Part shown: piece after piece, positions 35,976 to 45,683 of the stretch
Layout of the letters: the number at the start of each line of letters is the position of its first letter
Numbering within the stretch: the stretch's first letter is position 1
Origin: Bacteroidaceae bacterium
Lineage (GTDB): Bacteria > Bacteroidota > Bacteroidia > Bacteroidales > Bacteroidaceae
NCBI GenBank assembly: GCA_030843315.1
Contig: JAUUPT010000014.1
Span: forward strand, 10,626-74,625
Reading direction: 5' to 3'
DNA length: 64,000 nucleotides
Made by a program: the position numbers and the translations under genes
The notes under the pieces: generated by a model
The model's input: only the letters and a program-made list of their open reading frames with translations
The model's database searches: none
What the model was told of the DNA's origin: nothing

Positions 35976-37988
35976 ATGAAACAGCACCTTATTCATATAA
36001 TCATATTTTTCTCTCTTCTGGCAAGCAGTTGTACGTCCCCCAAACCTACAGAGGTAGCTTCGCCCGACGGGCATATCCGGCTGGCATTCGCTCTGGATGG
36101 CAATAACCGTATGACTTATCGGGTAGATGTGAACGACACAGCTTTTATAGCTCTTTCCTCATTGGGCTTTCTTGCTCAAAACGGAGTGAATCTTTCCGAT
36201 GGTTTCCGCGTTATCGGCACCAACTTCTCTTCCTCAGACGAAACATGGACACAACCCTGGGGAGAAAACAAAACCATCCGCAACCATTACAACGAAATGG
36301 CCGTTCGCCTTGCCGACGCTTCGGACGTGCAGCTTACCCTGCGTTTCCGTATCTTCGACGATGGAATAGGTTTCCGCTATGAATATCAGGTAGCAGGAGC
36401 CGACAGCCTGTTACTAACGGATGAACTAACCTCTTTCAACATTGCGCAGGACGGCATTTCTTGGTCCATCCCTGCCAATTATGATACTTACGAACTATTG
36501 TATCGTACACAACCTATCAGTAAGATAGACAATGCCAACACGCCCATGACCTTCAAGACCGGTAACGTATATGCCAGCATTCACGAAGCTGCATTGACCG
36601 ACTTCCCGGAAATGACTTTGAAGAATACCGGCGACAAACAATTCAAATCGGAACTTGCCCCCTGGCCGGACGGCATCAAAGCACGGATAACCGGCGGCAA
36701 CTTCCAAACCCCGTGGCGTACAGTGCAGATTGCTCCTAAGGCAGTAGGATTAATCAATTCGGGGCTTATCCTGAACCTGAATGAACCTTGTGCCCTCGAA
36801 ACTACCGACTGGATTCGTCCTATGAAATACGTAGGCGTATGGTGGGGTATGCATCTGGGAGTAGAAAGCTGGGTGATTAACGATCGTCACGGTGCTACTA
36901 CCGAGAATGCGAAAAAATACATTAACTTTGCCGCTGCCAACAATATAGAAGCAGTGATGTTCGAAGGCTGGAATGAAGGCTGGGAAAACTGGGGTGGAAC
37001 ACAAACATTCGATTATACTAAGCCTTATGCCGACTTCGACATCAAGGAAATAGCCCGCTATGCCAAGGAGAAAGGCATCGAAATCATCGGCCATCACGAA
37101 ACCGGCGGTAACATTCTCAATTACGAAAAACAGCTCGATGCAGCCTACCAATGGTACGCCGACCTGGGCATCCACAGCGTGAAGACCGGTTATGCCGGGG
37201 GACTTCCGAACGGGCACAACCATCATGGACAGTTCAACGTGCGCCACTACCGCAAGGTAGTGCAGACAGCAGCGAAGTATCATACTACGCTTGATGCCCA
37301 CGAACCCATTAAGGACACCGGCATCCGCCGCACCTATCCCAATATGATGACCCGTGAAGGTGCCCGTGGCATGGAGTGGAATGCATGGAGTGATGGCAAT
37401 CCCCCCGAACACCAGGTGATGTTGCCTTTCACCCGCCTGCTGGGCGGACCGATGGACTATACACCCGGTATCTTCGACGTCCTCTACGAGCGTGCCAAGA
37501 AGTCGAAAGACCGCAAGCAGTGGAACATGAAGGACAGCAAAGACTGCCGCATCAATACTACGCTCGCCAAGCAGATAGCCGACTGGGTGATATTGTATTC
37601 TCCCTTGCAGATGGCTGCCGATATGATTGAGAACTACGAAGGGCATCCCGCTTTCCAGTTCTTCCGCGATTTCGATGCCGATTGTGACTGGTCGGAAGCA
37701 TTGGCAGGCGAACCGGGTGAGTTTGTGGTGATTGTCCGCCGGGCAAAAGACAAATACTTCCTGGGAGCTGCTACGAACGAAGAGGCGCGCGAGGTTGCCG
37801 TCAAACTGGACTTCCTGGAGAAAGGCAAAACCTACCGTGCTGTTATCTACGCCGATGGTAAGGACGCCGACTGGGAAACGAATCCGGCATCCTACGAAAT
37901 AATCGAGAAGCGGGTAACTGCCGACGATACGCTGGATATTGTCATGGCAAGAGGTGGCGGTCAGGCCGTCAGCTTTATGCCTGTCTGA
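35976..37988 (+). CDS. GH97 glycosidase, inverting alpha-glucosidase type (SusB-like)
   Basis: This 670-residue lipoprotein (lipobox LASSC) has an N-terminal beta-sandwich from about 25 (EVASPDGHIRLAFALDG), then a barrel. Active-site segments are GHHETGGN (E375), KTGYAGG (G405), DAHEPIKDTG (E443) and GMEWNAWS (E467). The 68- and 24-residue spacings of the three glutamates follow inverting SusB (E439, E508, E532 from memory), and Gly at 405 replaces the Asp nucleophile of retaining GH97 galactosidases. So it should be an inverting, calcium-dependent alpha-glucosidase. In an N-glycan PUL it may remove alpha-glucose caps from incompletely processed glycans; that role is inference. Confidence 0.88.
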   Translation: MKQHLIHIIIFFSLLASSCTSPKPTEVASPDGHIRLAFALDGNNRMTYRVDVNDTAFIALSSLGFLAQNGVNLSDGFRVIGTNFSSSDETWTQPWGENKTIRNHYNEMAVRLADASDVQLTLRFRIFDDGIGFRYEYQVAGADSLLLTDELTSFNIAQDGISWSIPANYDTYELLYRTQPISKIDNANTPMTFKTGNVYASIHEAALTDFPEMTLKNTGDKQFKSELAPWPDGIKARITGGNFQTPWRTVQIAPKAVGLINSGLILNLNEPCALETTDWIRPMKYVGVWWGMHLGVESWVINDRHGATTENAKKYINFAAANNIEAVMFEGWNEGWENWGGTQTFDYTKPYADFDIKEIARYAKEKGIEIIGHHETGGNILNYEKQLDAAYQWYADLGIHSVKTGYAGGLPNGHNHHGQFNVRHYRKVVQTAAKYHTTLDAHEPIKDTGIRRTYPNMMTREGARGMEWNAWSDGNPPEHQVMLPFTRLLGGPMDYTPGIFDVLYERAKKSKDRKQWNMKDSKDCRINTTLAKQIADWVILYSPLQMAADMIENYEGHPAFQFFRDFDADCDWSEALAGEPGEFVVIVRRAKDKYFLGAATNEEAREVAVKLDFLEKGKTYRAVIYADGKDADWETNPASYEIIEKRVTADDTLDIVMARGGGQAVSFMPV

Positions 37989-38018
37989 ATAAGTGAAACG
38001 TAATACAAATAAAATGAT

Positions 38019-40289
38019 ATGAAGAACAACATGAAATCTACTTCCATACTGATGGGCGGACTTCTGCTGATGGGCACTGTATTCAGTTGCACCATGCCGG
38101 AGCCGGATTACGCATCCTACGTCAATCCGTTCATCGGTACCGGTGGGCATGGACATACTTATCCCGGTGCGGTAGTGCCCAATGGGATGATTCAACCCAG
38201 CCCCGACACCCGCATCTACGAGTGGGATGCCTGTTCCGGATATTACTATGCGGACACCACTATCAACGGATTCTCTCACACACACGTCAGTGGTACGGGA
38301 TGTGCCGACTATGGCGACGTGCTGCTGATGCCTACCGTAGGACAGCAAGACTACCACTCGATGGGCTCGAAGAGCCAGCAGATGGCCTACTGCTCTGCCT
38401 TCTCGCATGATAACGAGACGGCCGAACCGGGTTACTACTCCGTCGTCCTGGACCGCTATGGCGTGAAGGCCGAGCTGACCTCTACCAAGCGTGCCGCCAT
38501 CCATCGCTACACCTTCCCGAAGGCAGAAGATGCAGGCTTCATCCTCGACTTGGATTATAGCATCCAGCGCCAGAAGAACGAAGAGATGGAACTCGAAGTA
38601 ATCAGCGATACGGAAATCCGCGGACGCAAGAAGACGGTCTACTGGGCATTCGACCAGTACATCAACTTCTACGCCAAGTTCTCCAAACCGTTCACTTATA
38701 CTTTGGTGACCGATTCTATGGCACTGGACGAAGGCGGCCCGTTGCTTCCCACAGCCAAAGCATTGTTGCAATTCCAGACCGACGACAACGAGCAAGTGTT
38801 TGTGAAAGTCGGCGTCTCCGCCGTAGATATGGACGGAGCCCGCAAGAATGTGGAATCCGAAATTCCCGGCTGGGACTTCGACGGAGTGCGCCAGGCTGCG
38901 CGTAGTGCATGGAACGCCTACCTCTCCAAGATTGATATCAAGACGAAAGACGCCGACCAGCGTACGATGTTCTATACTGCACTTTATCATACGGGCATGC
39001 AGCCCAACCTCTTCACCGATTCCGACGGCCGTTACCTGGGCATGGACCTGAAGCCTCATCAGGGCAGTGTGGACAAACCTATCTATACTATCTTCTCCCT
39101 GTGGGATACTTTCCGTGCCTACCATCCGTTGATGACGATTATCGACCCGGCGTTGAACGAGGCTTTCATCCGTTCGCTCATTCAGAAGAGCCGTGAGGGC
39201 GGTGTCTTGCCGATGTGGGAACTTGCCGGAAACTATACCGGAACCATGATTGGTTATCATGCTGCGTCCATCATTGCCGACTCTTACGTGAAGGGCTACC
39301 GTAACTTCAATGTACAGGATGCCTACAAAGCCTGCATCCGTGCTGCCGAGTACGATACCACCGGCATTATCACGCATCCCCTCGTATTGCCGCACTTGAT
39401 GCCGCAAGCCAAATACTGGAAGAACAAGATCGGCTATGTGCCCTGCGACAAGGATAATGAGTCCGTAGCCAAAGCTTTGGAATACGCTTACGACGACTGG
39501 TGTATCTCCGTACTGGCAGATGCCCTGAACGATGATGCCAACCGCGACAAGTACGCTGAGTTTGCCAAAGGCTACAAGGTATACTTTGATCCCGGCACCC
39601 GCTTCATGCGTGGACTGGATAGCGAAGGTAACTGGCGCACCCCGTTCAACCCCCGTTCTTCCAATCACCGCAGCGATGACTACTGCGAAGGCACTGCCTG
39701 GCAGTGGACGTGGTTCGTACCCCACGATGTAGACGGACTGGTAGAACTGATGGGTGGCCGTGAAGGCTTCATCAGTAAGCTCGACTCACTGTTCATTGCC
39801 GACTCCACACTGGAAGGCGAGGCAGTATCTGCTGATATCTCCGGTCTGATAGGACAGTATGCACACGGCAACGAACCGAGCCATCACATTGCACACCTCT
39901 ACAACTACGTGGGCCAGCCTTGGCGCACCCAGGAACTGGTAGACGAAGTGCTGCACACACTCTACTTCAACAACCCCGATGGACTTTCGGGCAACGAAGA
40001 CTGCGGACAGATGTCGGCATGGTACATCCTCAACGCCATGGGATTCTACCAGGTATGCCCCGGCAAACCGGTGTACTCCATCGGTCGCCCGCTGTTCAAC
40101 GAGGCTACCATCCACTTGGGCGAAGGAAAGACCTTCAAGGTTGTGGCGCATAACAACAGCCGCGACAACAAGTACGTGCAAACCATCGTTCTGAACGGCA
40201 AGAAGCTGGAAACTCCCTTCTTTACCCACCAGGACATTGTAGAAGGCGGCGTACTGGAGTTGACGATGGGCGCCAATCCGGTGAAGTAA
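38019..40289 (+). CDS. GH92 alpha-mannosidase lipoprotein (third of four)
   Basis: This 756-residue lipoprotein has a lipobox TVFSC before TMPEPDYASYVNPFIGTGGHGHTYPGA. It keeps the acid E557 (YCEGTAWQWTWFVPHD) and E660-D661 (GNEDCGQMSAWYILNAMGFYQ). It has SHTHVSGTG and HGNEPSHH (616-623), like the GH92 at 20176, and lacks the Trp/His-Glu alpha-1,2 signature. It probably removes alpha-1,3 or alpha-1,6 mannose after the alpha-1,2 residues are gone; the linkage is inferred only. It starts 30 bp after the GH97 gene and is followed after 27 bp by the sugar transporter gene. Confidence 0.9.
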   Translation: MKNNMKSTSILMGGLLLMGTVFSCTMPEPDYASYVNPFIGTGGHGHTYPGAVVPNGMIQPSPDTRIYEWDACSGYYYADTTINGFSHTHVSGTGCADYGDVLLMPTVGQQDYHSMGSKSQQMAYCSAFSHDNETAEPGYYSVVLDRYGVKAELTSTKRAAIHRYTFPKAEDAGFILDLDYSIQRQKNEEMELEVISDTEIRGRKKTVYWAFDQYINFYAKFSKPFTYTLVTDSMALDEGGPLLPTAKALLQFQTDDNEQVFVKVGVSAVDMDGARKNVESEIPGWDFDGVRQAARSAWNAYLSKIDIKTKDADQRTMFYTALYHTGMQPNLFTDSDGRYLGMDLKPHQGSVDKPIYTIFSLWDTFRAYHPLMTIIDPALNEAFIRSLIQKSREGGVLPMWELAGNYTGTMIGYHAASIIADSYVKGYRNFNVQDAYKACIRAAEYDTTGIITHPLVLPHLMPQAKYWKNKIGYVPCDKDNESVAKALEYAYDDWCISVLADALNDDANRDKYAEFAKGYKVYFDPGTRFMRGLDSEGNWRTPFNPRSSNHRSDDYCEGTAWQWTWFVPHDVDGLVELMGGREGFISKLDSLFIADSTLEGEAVSADISGLIGQYAHGNEPSHHIAHLYNYVGQPWRTQELVDEVLHTLYFNNPDGLSGNEDCGQMSAWYILNAMGFYQVCPGKPVYSIGRPLFNEATIHLGEGKTFKVVAHNNSRDNKYVQTIVLNGKKLETPFFTHQDIVEGGVLELTMGANPVK

Positions 40290-40316
40290 AGTACATACAC
40301 AATAATAACTCTGAGT

Positions 40317-41624
40317 ATGAGTCAGAATAGTCGTAACCCTATATCGTGGGTTCCCACCGTATACTTCGCCATGGGACTGCCGTTCGTGGTGCTGAACATG
40401 GTGTCTGTGCTAATGTTCAAGGGGCTGGGTATTGGTGATGCACAGATTGCCTTGTGGACTTCGTTAATAATGTTGCCCTGGACGCTGAAGTTTCTTTGGA
40501 GTCCGTTCCTTGAAATGTTCAAGACCAAGAAGTTCTTCGTGGTACTAACGCAGATGGCAACCGGAGCAGGTTTTGCTCTGGTGGCCCTGGCGTTGCACTT
40601 GCCGAATTTCTTTGCGGTGTGCATCGGCCTGCTGGCAATGATTGCCTTCAGCGGTGCCACGCACGATGTAGCTACTGATGGCGTGTACATGTCGGAGTTG
40701 AACAAGCAAGACCAGGCGAAGTACATCGGTTGGCAGGGAGCTTTCTACAACATTGCCAAGATTGTGGCATCCGGCGGGCTGGTGTGGCTGGCGGGAGCGC
40801 TGCTGATGGGCTTTGGCGGAGTGGAAGGCGCTTCTGAGGCCGTCCGCCACGAGGCGACGGTGAATGCCTGGATGACGGTGATGCTGATAATGGCAGGAGT
40901 GATGGTATCACTCGGCCTGTACCACATCCGTATGCTGCCCTCGGGCGGTGCGGCGGCGAGCGGCACGGCATCGGCACGCGAGACACTGGACAAACTGATA
41001 GGGGTCATCCGGGATTTCTTCCGGAAGAAACATATATGGTACTATATTGCCTTCATCATCCTCTACCGCCTTGCCGAAGGCTTCGTGATGAAGATTGTCC
41101 CCCTCTTCTTGAAGGCAGGCCGCGAAGTGGGCGGACTGGGATTGAATGAGCAACAGATAGGTCTGTACTACGGTACCTATGGAGCGGCGGCGTTTGTGTT
41201 GGGCTCGTTGCTGGCAGGCTATTATATCTCGCATCGCGGATTGCGCCGCACGCTCTTCTCGCTGTGCTGCATCTTCAACCTGCCGTTCGTTGCTTATACG
41301 CTGCTCGCCATTTACCAGCCGGAGAGCGGGATGCTGATTGGCAGCGCCATCGTATTGGAGTACTTCGGTTATGGCTTCGGCTTTGTCGGCCTCAGTCTCT
41401 TCATGATGCAGCAAGTGGCGCCCGGTAAGCACCAGATGGCGCATTACGCCTTTGCTTCGGGCATCATGAATCTGGGAGTGATGCTGCCGGGAACGGTCAG
41501 CGGCTTCGTCAGCGATTGGCTGGGGTATGAGGTGTTCTTCATCTTTACCCTGTTTGCCACTATCCCGGCATTTGTCATCACGTACTTCGTGCCGTTCACG
41601 TATGCGGACGAGAAGAAGAATTGA
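40317..41624 (+). CDS. MFS transporter, probably for the Man-GlcNAc core disaccharide
   Basis: This 435-residue inner-membrane protein has about 12 predicted spans. It starts [29 protein letters not shown] and has the loop [36 protein letters not shown] after the fourth span, features of the AmpG/SLC33-like branch of the major facilitator superfamily. It lies between the periplasmic GH92 genes and the cytoplasmic GH130 gene, as in other N-glycan loci where the transporter carries mannosyl-N-acetylglucosamine into the cytoplasm. The substrate is inferred from this context. Confidence 0.88.
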   Translation: MSQNSRNPISWVPTVYFAMGLPFVVLNMVSVLMFKGLGIGDAQIALWTSLIMLPWTLKFLWSPFLEMFKTKKFFVVLTQMATGAGFALVALALHLPNFFAVCIGLLAMIAFSGATHDVATDGVYMSELNKQDQAKYIGWQGAFYNIAKIVASGGLVWLAGALLMGFGGVEGASEAVRHEATVNAWMTVMLIMAGVMVSLGLYHIRMLPSGGAAASGTASARETLDKLIGVIRDFFRKKHIWYYIAFIILYRLAEGFVMKIVPLFLKAGREVGGLGLNEQQIGLYYGTYGAAAFVLGSLLAGYYISHRGLRRTLFSLCCIFNLPFVAYTLLAIYQPESGMLIGSAIVLEYFGYGFGFVGLSLFMMQQVAPGKHQMAHYAFASGIMNLGVMLPGTVSGFVSDWLGYEVFFIFTLFATIPAFVITYFVPFTYADEKKN

Positions 41625-41652
41625 ATATCTAACAATAAACATATCAACAATT

Positions 41653-42621
41653 ATGAGCAATATCATTATTCCCTGGGAAGAACGCCCGGAAGGCTGTACG
41701 GACGTCATGTGGCGCTACTCGGCGAACCCCGTTATCGGCCGCTATCATATTCCCTCTTCCAACAGTATCTTCAATAGCGCCGTTGTCCCCTTCGGCGAAG
41801 GCTTTGCCGGCGTGTTCCGTTGTGACAACAAGGCGGTGCAGATGAATATCTTTGCCGGATTCAGCCGGGATGGCATCAACTGGGAAATCTCCCACGAGCC
41901 TATCCGCTTCCAAGCCGGAAACACCGAGATGATAGAGTCCGAATACAAATACGACCCGCGTGTCACCTGGATTGACGACCGCTACTGGATTACCTGGTGC
42001 AACGGTTATCACGGCCCCACTATCGGCATCGGCTATACGTTCGACTTCCGCGAGTTCTTCCAATGCGAGAACGCCTTCCTGCCCTTCAACCGCAACGGCG
42101 TCCTCTTCCCCCAGAAGATAGGCGGGCGATATGCCATGCTGAGCCGCCCGAGCGACAACGGACATACTCCGTTCGGTGACATCTACATCAGCTACAGCCC
42201 GGACATGAAGTACTGGGGCGAGCATCGCTGCGTGATGAAAGTCACCCCCTTCCCCCAGAGCGCCTGGCAGTGCACCAAGATAGGAGCAGGCTCCGTGCCC
42301 TTCCTTACGCCGGAAGGCTGGCTGATATTCTATCACGGCGTTATCACTACTTGCAACGGTTTCCGCTACTCTATGGGAAGTGCTATTCTCGACAAGGAAA
42401 ACCCTGAGAAAGTGCTCTACCGCACCCGCGAATATCTGCTTGCACCCGCCGCTCCCTACGAGTTGCAGGGCGATGTGCCTAATGTCGTATTCCCTTGTGC
42501 AGCCTTGCAAGACGGAGATAAAGTAGCCGTATACTATGGCGCTGCCGATACCGTGGTCGGAATGGCGTTCGGCTATATCTCCGAAATCATAGAGTTCACG
42601 AAGCGTACAAGCATTGTTTAA
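41653..42621 (+). CDS. GH130 beta-1,4-mannosyl-N-acetylglucosamine phosphorylase-like enzyme
   Basis: This 322-residue cytoplasmic protein starts [20 protein letters not shown]. It contains the five-bladed propeller motifs [24 protein letters not shown] and the catalytic-acid segment [17 protein letters not shown] (D101). This corresponds to the Asp near position 104 of the gut enzyme UhgbMP and to BT1033, which phosphorolyse Man-beta-1,4-GlcNAc to mannose-1-phosphate and GlcNAc (from memory). The absence of a signal peptide fits action after MFS import. The frame is open upstream into the transporter gene, but the ATG at 41653 gives the normal family N-terminus. Confidence 0.92.
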   Translation: MSNIIIPWEERPEGCTDVMWRYSANPVIGRYHIPSSNSIFNSAVVPFGEGFAGVFRCDNKAVQMNIFAGFSRDGINWEISHEPIRFQAGNTEMIESEYKYDPRVTWIDDRYWITWCNGYHGPTIGIGYTFDFREFFQCENAFLPFNRNGVLFPQKIGGRYAMLSRPSDNGHTPFGDIYISYSPDMKYWGEHRCVMKVTPFPQSAWQCTKIGAGSVPFLTPEGWLIFYHGVITTCNGFRYSMGSAILDKENPEKVLYRTREYLLAPAAPYELQGDVPNVVFPCAALQDGDKVAVYYGAADTVVGMAFGYISEIIEFTKRTSIV

Positions 42622-42659
42622 TTAGTAAGCAAGCCTTTTACATCTTTAGCCCTATTACC

Positions 42660-44945
42660 ATGAAGCGAATCATTTCTTTATTCCTCTTTTCCTTCGCTCT
42701 GCTCACCGCCTCGCAGGCAGCAGAGAAGCATCCGGTGGACTATGTCAACCCGTTTATCGGCACTACCAACTTCGGCACCACCAATCCCGGCGCCGTCTGT
42801 CCCAACGGAATGATGTCCGTAGTACCCTTCAACGTGATGGGTTCGGAAGATAATAAATACGACAAAGACGCCCGCTGGTGGTCCACCCCCTACGAGTATC
42901 ACAACTGCTTCTTCACGGGATATTCTCACGTCAACCTCAGTGGAGTAGGGTGCCCCGAACTGGGTTCTCTGCTACTGATGCCTACTACGGGCGAGCTATC
43001 GGTGGACTATAAAGAGTATGGCAGCCATTACAAGGACGAGCAAGCCTCGCCCGGTTATTACACTAATTTCCTTACCCGTTATAATGTGAAGACTGAAGTG
43101 ACTGCCACGCCCCGCACGGGTGTGGCGCGCTTCACCTTTCCCGCCGGACAGAGCCATGTGCTGCTGAACTTGGGCGAAGGCCTGACCAATGAGTCGGGCG
43201 CCTTTCTCCGTCAGGTCAGCGACACCGAGTTCGAAGGTATGAAACTGCTCGGCACCTTCTGCTACAATCCGCAGGCGGTGTTCCCCATCTACTTCGTGAT
43301 GCGCGTGGGTAAGCAGCCCACCGCCACCGGCTACTGGAAAAAGCAGCGCCCCATGACCGGTGTTGAGGCCGAATGGGATCACGACAACGGACGCTACAAA
43401 CTCTACCCCGGCTACCGCAAAGAGATTGCCGGCGACGACATCGGCGCCTACCTCACCTTCGATACCCGCGAAGGCGAGCAGGTGGAAGTGCAGATCGGCG
43501 TCTCCTTCGTCAGCATCGAGAACGCCCGTCTCAACCTGGATGCCGAGCAGCGGGGCAAGGACTTCGCCCAAGTGCTCTCCGAAGCTCGCGCCCGCTGGAA
43601 CGACGACCTCTCGCGCATTCTCGTGGAAGGTGGCACGGAAGAACAGCGTACTGTCTTCTACACCGCCCTCTACCACACACTGATACACCCTAATGTGTTG
43701 CAGGACGTCAACGGTCAGTACCCCGCCATGGAAAGCAACGAGATCCGCACCACGCAGGGCGACCGCTATACCGTCTTTTCCCTGTGGGATACCTACCGCA
43801 ATGTGCACCAACTGCTTACCCTCGTCTATCCCGAGCGCCAGTTGCAGATGGTCCGCTCCATGCTCGATATGTACCGCGAGCACGGCTGGCTCCCCAAGTG
43901 GGAACTCTACGGCCGCGAGACGCTGACGATGGAAGGCGACCCGTCCATCCCCGTCATTGTGGACACCTGGCTGAAGGGTCTCCGCGACTTCGACATCGAA
44001 CTGGCTTACGAAGCCATGCGCAAGGGTGCCACCCTGCCCGGTGCCGAGAATCTTCTCCGTCCCGATAACGACGACTACATGGCATTGGGCTACGTCCCCC
44101 TGCGCCAGCAGTACGACAACTCCGTGTCCCATGCCCTCGAATACTACATTGCCGACAATGCCCTCAGCCGCATAGCCGAAGCTCTCGGCAAGGAAGCCGA
44201 AGCGCAAGGCCGTAAAGATGATGCCCGTCGTTACCAAGCCGACGCCCGTCTTTTCCACAACCGTTCCCTCGGCTACAAGCACTATTACAGCAAGGAGTTC
44301 GGCACCTTCCGCCCTATTCTCCCGAACGGTGAGTTCTATTCCCCCTTCAGCCCGATGGAAGGCGAGAACTTTGAACCCAGCCCCGGCTTCCACGAAGGCA
44401 ACTCCTGGAACTATACCTTCTACGTCCCTCACGACGTCCCCGGCCTCGCCCGCCTGATGGGTGGACGGAAACCGTTCATCGACAAACTGCAACGCGTCTT
44501 TGACGACGGCCTCTACGACCCCGCCAACGAGCCTGACATTGCCTACGCCCACCTCTTCTCCTACTTCCGGGGCGAAGAATGGCGCACGCAGAAAGAACTG
44601 CACCGCCTCCTCCGGCAGTACTTCCGCAATGCCCCCGACGGCCTCCCCGGCAACGACGACACCGGCACCATGTCCACCTGGGCCATCTTCAACATGATGG
44701 GCTTCTATCCCGACTGTCCCGGCGAGCCTGCCTACACGCTCTCCACCCCGGTATTCGACAAAATCACCATCCGCCTCGACCCCGCGGTGTGGGGACGCGA
44801 CAGCCTGGTGATAGAAACCGAACGTCCGACAGAGGAGTCTTTGTACATTCGGCAGATGGAGTTGGGTGGCAAGAAGCTCTCCCGCTACCGCATCAGCCAC
44901 GAGGAACTGGTGAAAGCCGGAAAGCTGCGCTTCATCCTCCGATAA
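42660..44945 (+). CDS. GH92 alpha-mannosidase (fourth of four, divergent)
   Basis: This 761-residue periplasmic enzyme has a cleavable signal peptide (MKRIISLFLFSFALLTASQAA). It keeps E579 (HEGNSWNYTFYVPHD) and D666-D667 in GNDDTGTMSTWAIFNMMGFYP, where Cys-Gly-Gln of the other copies becomes Thr-Gly-Thr. GYSHVNLSGVG and NEPDIAYAHLF replace the SHTHxSGTG and HGNEPSHH segments, so its +1 site differs from all three others; the linkage cannot be predicted. The gene is rich in C-ending codons compared with the susC region. It is the last gene of the PUL, ahead of a terminator hairpin. Confidence 0.88.
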   Translation: MKRIISLFLFSFALLTASQAAEKHPVDYVNPFIGTTNFGTTNPGAVCPNGMMSVVPFNVMGSEDNKYDKDARWWSTPYEYHNCFFTGYSHVNLSGVGCPELGSLLLMPTTGELSVDYKEYGSHYKDEQASPGYYTNFLTRYNVKTEVTATPRTGVARFTFPAGQSHVLLNLGEGLTNESGAFLRQVSDTEFEGMKLLGTFCYNPQAVFPIYFVMRVGKQPTATGYWKKQRPMTGVEAEWDHDNGRYKLYPGYRKEIAGDDIGAYLTFDTREGEQVEVQIGVSFVSIENARLNLDAEQRGKDFAQVLSEARARWNDDLSRILVEGGTEEQRTVFYTALYHTLIHPNVLQDVNGQYPAMESNEIRTTQGDRYTVFSLWDTYRNVHQLLTLVYPERQLQMVRSMLDMYREHGWLPKWELYGRETLTMEGDPSIPVIVDTWLKGLRDFDIELAYEAMRKGATLPGAENLLRPDNDDYMALGYVPLRQQYDNSVSHALEYYIADNALSRIAEALGKEAEAQGRKDDARRYQADARLFHNRSLGYKHYYSKEFGTFRPILPNGEFYSPFSPMEGENFEPSPGFHEGNSWNYTFYVPHDVPGLARLMGGRKPFIDKLQRVFDDGLYDPANEPDIAYAHLFSYFRGEEWRTQKELHRLLRQYFRNAPDGLPGNDDTGTMSTWAIFNMMGFYPDCPGEPAYTLSTPVFDKITIRLDPAVWGRDSLVIETERPTEESLYIRQMELGGKKLSRYRISHEELVKAGKLRFILR

Positions 44946-44949
44946 AGCA

Positions 44950-44981
44950 GGGGAGAACGCAAATTACGGATAATTCTCCCC
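44950..44981. terminator. Terminator hairpin between the last GH92 gene and mgtC-like gene
   Basis: GGGGAGAA (44950-44957) pairs with TTCTCCCC (44974-44981) across a 16-nt loop, in the 36-bp gap between convergent genes. There is no long T-run, so efficiency is uncertain. Confidence 0.6.
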
Positions 44982-45665
44982 TCACGCCAGTTCCCACTTC
45001 ACCGACAGCACCCCCTTCTCCAGCGTCAGGAAAGAAGCTATCTTCTCCATTGACTGGTCTTGCGTGGTAAAGCTCAGGATATCCACATCCACCAGCACCA
45101 CCGAGGGGTCTGTCGTATCGGAGCTGCTGACAGACTTCAGCAGCAGCATGTCGTTATTGCCCAGATACTGCATGAACAGCGTGCGGATATGATTTTCATC
45201 CTGCTCGCGGCAGAGAACGGTGAAGCGGTAATTGTACTCCTCGGATTCTATCTTGTTGATAGGTGCGCGCCTCCTTATTATATTGGCGAGGGGGCGCAAC
45301 AGAATATGTACGCCGAGGATAAACGCCGTCCCGATGACCGGTTCAATCAGATAGCCCAGTCCGCAGAAGGCCCCTATGGCGGCAGTGCACCACAGCGTTG
45401 CCGCCGTGTTGAGTCCGCGGATAGAGGCGCCGTCCTTGAGGATGACGCCTGCTCCGAGAAAACCTATTCCACTGACGATGTAAGAAGCGATGCGGGCCTG
45501 CGCTTGTCCGCCTATCTCGCTTGCCATTACCATGAATATGGCTGCCCCGAGGGCTACCAGTGCATTTGTCCGCAGACCGGCTGCACACTGCCTCCACTGC
45601 CTCTCCATGCCGATAAGGGCTCCGAGGAAGAGGGCAATTGCTATTTTAGATACAAATACAGTCAT
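44982..45665 (-). CDS. MgtC/SapB-family membrane protein
   Basis: This 227-residue protein starts MTVFVSKIAIALFLGALIGMERQWRQ, the MgtC N-terminus. Four to five membrane spans follow (VALGAAIFMVMASEIGG; ASYIVSGIGFLGAGVILKDG; RGLNTAATLWCTAAIGAFCGLGY), then a C-terminal ACT-like cytoplasmic domain (about 145-227). MgtC proteins affect ATP synthase, phosphate and magnesium homeostasis in enterobacteria rather than transporting Mg2+ directly. It follows mgtA by 18 bp in the same direction, which supports a magnesium- or membrane-energy-related role. Confidence 0.88.
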   Translation of the reverse strand: MTVFVSKIAIALFLGALIGMERQWRQCAAGLRTNALVALGAAIFMVMASEIGGQAQARIASYIVSGIGFLGAGVILKDGASIRGLNTAATLWCTAAIGAFCGLGYLIEPVIGTAFILGVHILLRPLANIIRRRAPINKIESEEYNYRFTVLCREQDENHIRTLFMQYLGNNDMLLLKSVSSSDTTDPSVVLVDVDILSFTTQDQSMEKIASFLTLEKGVLSVKWELA

Positions 45666-45683
45666 CTTTTCTCTCTTTAATAA

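Noticed and set aside
36750..39725. Very long antisense open frame (about 990 codons) across the GH97 and GH92 genes
   Set aside because: It lies wholly opposite two clear glycosidase genes, has no family resemblance or start signal, and reflects their codon bias.
42996..44900. Antisense frame of about 630 codons over the fourth GH92 gene
   Set aside because: A shadow of a GC-rich gene; low-complexity Val/Gly/Glu-rich translation with no recognisable domain.
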